Shown piece after piece: positions 6,615 through 7,787 of a stretch of DNA of 7,787 nt (position 1 is its first letter; each line of letters starts with the position of its first letter). The translations under genes were made by a program, and so were the position numbers. This DNA comes from Bacillota bacterium (GTDB lineage Bacteria; Bacillota; Clostridia; Acetivibrionales; DSM-2933), in contig JAUZPS010000214.1 of assembly GCA_030705945.1 (NCBI GenBank), positions 1 to 7,787 of the forward strand, in the 5' to 3' direction. The notes under the pieces are model-generated. The model did no database searches, had not been told where the DNA came from, and was given only the letters and a program-made list of their open reading frames with translations.

Positions 6615-7091
6615 TTATGCCTGTCTGGCAGATTTGCGTTTTTCAAAATAATACATTAAAACAGCGCCCAGCAAAATACCTGTCGAATCAATAAAAACAT
6701 CAGTAATTCTTGCAGTTCTTTTTGGAACAAAAATCTGATGAATTTCATCTGAAGCTGAATACAAAACAGCTATAGAAAAAGTAAGGAAAAATCTAACGCT
6801 AGAGCTGACAGAAAATAATTTTAACATACCATAAAGCAGAACAGCTAAAAAGAAATATTCTGAGAAATGAAGAAGCTTCCTGAAAATAAGGTTTAGCGTA
6901 TCAAAGCTGGAGTTGTCATTTAATCCAAGCCCGACATACTTATTAAGAAATTCGGCAAAAGATCTTAATATGCCTTTGGATATGTGGTTTGAAGCGTCGC
7001 CGGTTTGCTGAGAAAACATATATATGCATAAAAGATAAATTGGGATAATCAACAGGTAAAACAAAAACTTATTTTTATTTTTAATCATCAT
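6615..7091 (-). CDS. VanZ-like membrane protein
   Basis: This is a 158-residue integral membrane protein of the VanZ family. Four hydrophobic segments lie at about 9-26, 78-93, 99-114 and 135-149. Family features are FSQQ just after the first segment (26-29), RKLLHFSEY leading into the second (71-79), SASDEIHQIFVPKR after the third (112-125) and DVFIDSTG before the fourth (131-138). The family is named for the teicoplanin-resistance accessory protein VanZ, but most members are chromosomal and of unknown function, and there are no vanHAX-type genes here. A link to envelope metabolism is only inference. I prefer the ATG at 7089-7091 because AAAGGA (7101-7106) is 9 nt upstream. An in-frame ATG at 7107-7109, adding six residues, has only a weak, distant GGTG upstream. 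It precedes manC on the same strand with a 145-base gap. Confidence 0.85.
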   Translation of the reverse strand: MMIKNKNKFLFYLLIIPIYLLCIYMFSQQTGDASNHISKGILRSFAEFLNKYVGLGLNDNSSFDTLNLIFRKLLHFSEYFFLAVLLYGMLKLFSVSSSVRFFLTFSIAVLYSASDEIHQIFVPKRTARITDVFIDSTGILLGAVLMYYFEKRKSARQA

Positions 7092-7225
7092 TAAAATGTT
7101 TCCTTTCATTTGTATAATGTAATTTCACCATATTTGATTATTTTATTCAATGGTTTTATAATATTTTAATTAAATAAATATTGACCAATTATTATGTAAA
7201 TATTTAAAATGAATGATTTTTTTTG

Positions 7226-7254
7226 TTGATTTTTAAAAGTTTATGTAATATAAT
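7226..7254 (+). promoter_or_regulatory. Probable promoter of the rightmost secreted-protein gene
   Basis: TTGATT at 7226-7231 and a perfect TATAAT at 7249-7254 are 17 bases apart, the same pair of hexamers and spacing as the manC promoter. Initiation near 7261 would give a leader of about 170 nt, long for a simple gene, containing the A-rich tandem repeat at 7341-7388. Confidence 0.55.
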
Positions 7255-7340
7255 GTTGAATAACAAAATTTTAAGTAATTTGTTTCCATTTAGCACATCT
7301 TAGAAAGTTCTTATTTTACTTTTTTTTAGTTTTTTTATTT

Positions 7341-7388
7341 TAAAAAGAAATTTAGAAAGAAATATAAAAAGAAATTTAAAAAGTAATA
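7341..7388. repeat. 24-bp A-rich tandem duplication in the leader
   Basis: Unit one (7341-7364) and unit two (7365-7388) match at 22 of 24 positions, beginning with an identical taaaaagaaattta. The duplication lies between the promoter and the ribosome binding site of the rightmost gene. It could be slippage in low-complexity DNA, or it could influence mRNA stability or translation as an unstructured A-rich leader. Confidence 0.8.
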
Positions 7389-7432
7389 ATTTTATAAAGA
7401 AAATTAAAATTTATTTCAGGAGGGTAAAAGAA

Positions 7433-7787
7433 ATGAAGAGGTTTGCAGTTCTGGTGTTAATAATTACCTTTATTGGAAGTATGTGTTTTTCGAGCATAGC
7501 AACGGCAGCTAAAACAGCTCCGGAAGATTATCAGAATGCTGAGTATACAAACAGATTAAAAGATGTAGTAGACGAGCCAACCCCGACTCCGGGAAATCCA
7601 TTTGTGAAGCCTACTACAAGCATTAACATCAGTCAGGAAGATTCTAATCCTCTGACATTAAGGATTTCCACCGATCCAAATCCCTCTTATACAGGCAGTC
7701 TTCTGATTCAAGTATGGGGGAAAGACGCAGATGGATGGACATTGGTCAAGGCTTACAACGATAGTTCTTCATGCTATTGGAAACCAT
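7433..7787 (+). CDS. Secreted protein with Pro-Thr linker and beta-sandwich start, possibly triple-tyrosine type (3' end outside window)
   Basis: An open frame of 118 codons runs off the right edge. The start has AGGAGGG 8 nt upstream. Residues 1-25 are a signal peptide (MKR, hydrophobic core, then SIATA before AK). Residues 26-48 are polar and charged, 49-53 are PTPTP, and the rest (about 60-118) look like the first strands of an immunoglobulin-like domain: SINISQ, LTLRIST, GSLLIQVWGKDADGWTLVKAY, then SCYWKP. The pattern of a strand, a GW-containing turn and YxW recalls the triple-tyrosine (Y_Y_Y) type of bacterial extracellular domain, but this is recognition by eye and uncertain. No catalytic motif is visible in the part present. 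It is divergent from the VanZ-like gene and has its own promoter, so it appears to be a separate unit. Confidence 0.82.
   Translation, partial: MKRFAVLVLIITFIGSMCFSSIATAAKTAPEDYQNAEYTNRLKDVVDEPTPTPGNPFVKPTTSINISQEDSNPLTLRISTDPNPSYTGSLLIQVWGKDADGWTLVKAYNDSSSCYWKP

Larger units (their letters stand above)
7110..7432. other. AT-rich divergent intergenic region
   Basis: No gene was seen in these 323 bases, which are strongly AT-rich with long T and A runs. They hold the promoter at 7226-7254, a 24-bp tandem duplication at 7341-7388, and the ribosome binding site AGGAGGG at 7418-7424 of the rightmost gene. A promoter for the minus-strand VanZ-like gene must lie here too, but no pair of hexamers with good spacing stood out. 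The T-rich stretch 7314-7340 followed by the A-rich stretch 7341-7410 could be intrinsically bent or form a loose hairpin. Confidence 0.7.

Overview
The window looks like a stretch of chromosome from a low-GC, Gram-positive, cellulosome-producing anaerobe in the Acetivibrio / Pseudobacteroides / Ruminiclostridium part of the Clostridia. The main evidence is a family 9 glycoside hydrolase ending in a type I dockerin. Strong AGGAGG-type ribosome binding sites, very AT-rich intergenic DNA and proline-threonine linkers in secreted proteins agree with this. The species cannot be named from the sequence alone.

Layout. (1) Bases 1-1786, minus strand: the first 595 codons of a secreted protein that runs off the left edge. 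It has a DUF4832-type TIM-barrel and beta-sandwich, then an odd cysteine-punctuated Thr/Ser/Pro linker, then the start of what looks like a CBM6/CBM35 carbohydrate-binding module. (2) 1787-2300: a divergent, AT-rich regulatory region with a good promoter for the gene to the right and a degenerate copy of a repeat seen again at 4939-5042. (3) 2301-4847, plus strand: a complete cellulosomal GH9 enzyme laid out as signal peptide, CBM4, Ig-like domain, GH9, dockerin. (4) 4848-5077: an intrinsic terminator followed at once by a 104-bp near-perfect palindrome. (5) 5078-6469, minus strand: manC, a bifunctional GDP-mannose pyrophosphorylase / phosphomannose isomerase with its own promoter. (6) 6615-7091, minus strand: a small VanZ-like membrane protein. 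(7) 7110-7432: a second AT-rich divergent region with a promoter and a 24-bp tandem duplication in the leader. (8) 7433 to the right edge, plus strand: the first 118 codons of another secreted protein.

How the parts may work together: the two divergent genes on the left are both exported and carbohydrate-directed, so they probably act on plant cell-wall polysaccharide outside the cell, the GH9 enzyme as part of a cellulosome. manC and the VanZ-like gene belong to the cell envelope and sugar-nucleotide supply and need not be linked to the degradative genes. The least ordinary elements are the cysteine-repeat linker, the uncharacterised DUF4832 putative glycosidase, the 104-bp palindrome and its diverged relative on the other side of the GH9 gene, and the Met-Ala recognition positions of the dockerin. 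No defence system, CRISPR array, tRNA, rRNA or transposase gene was seen.
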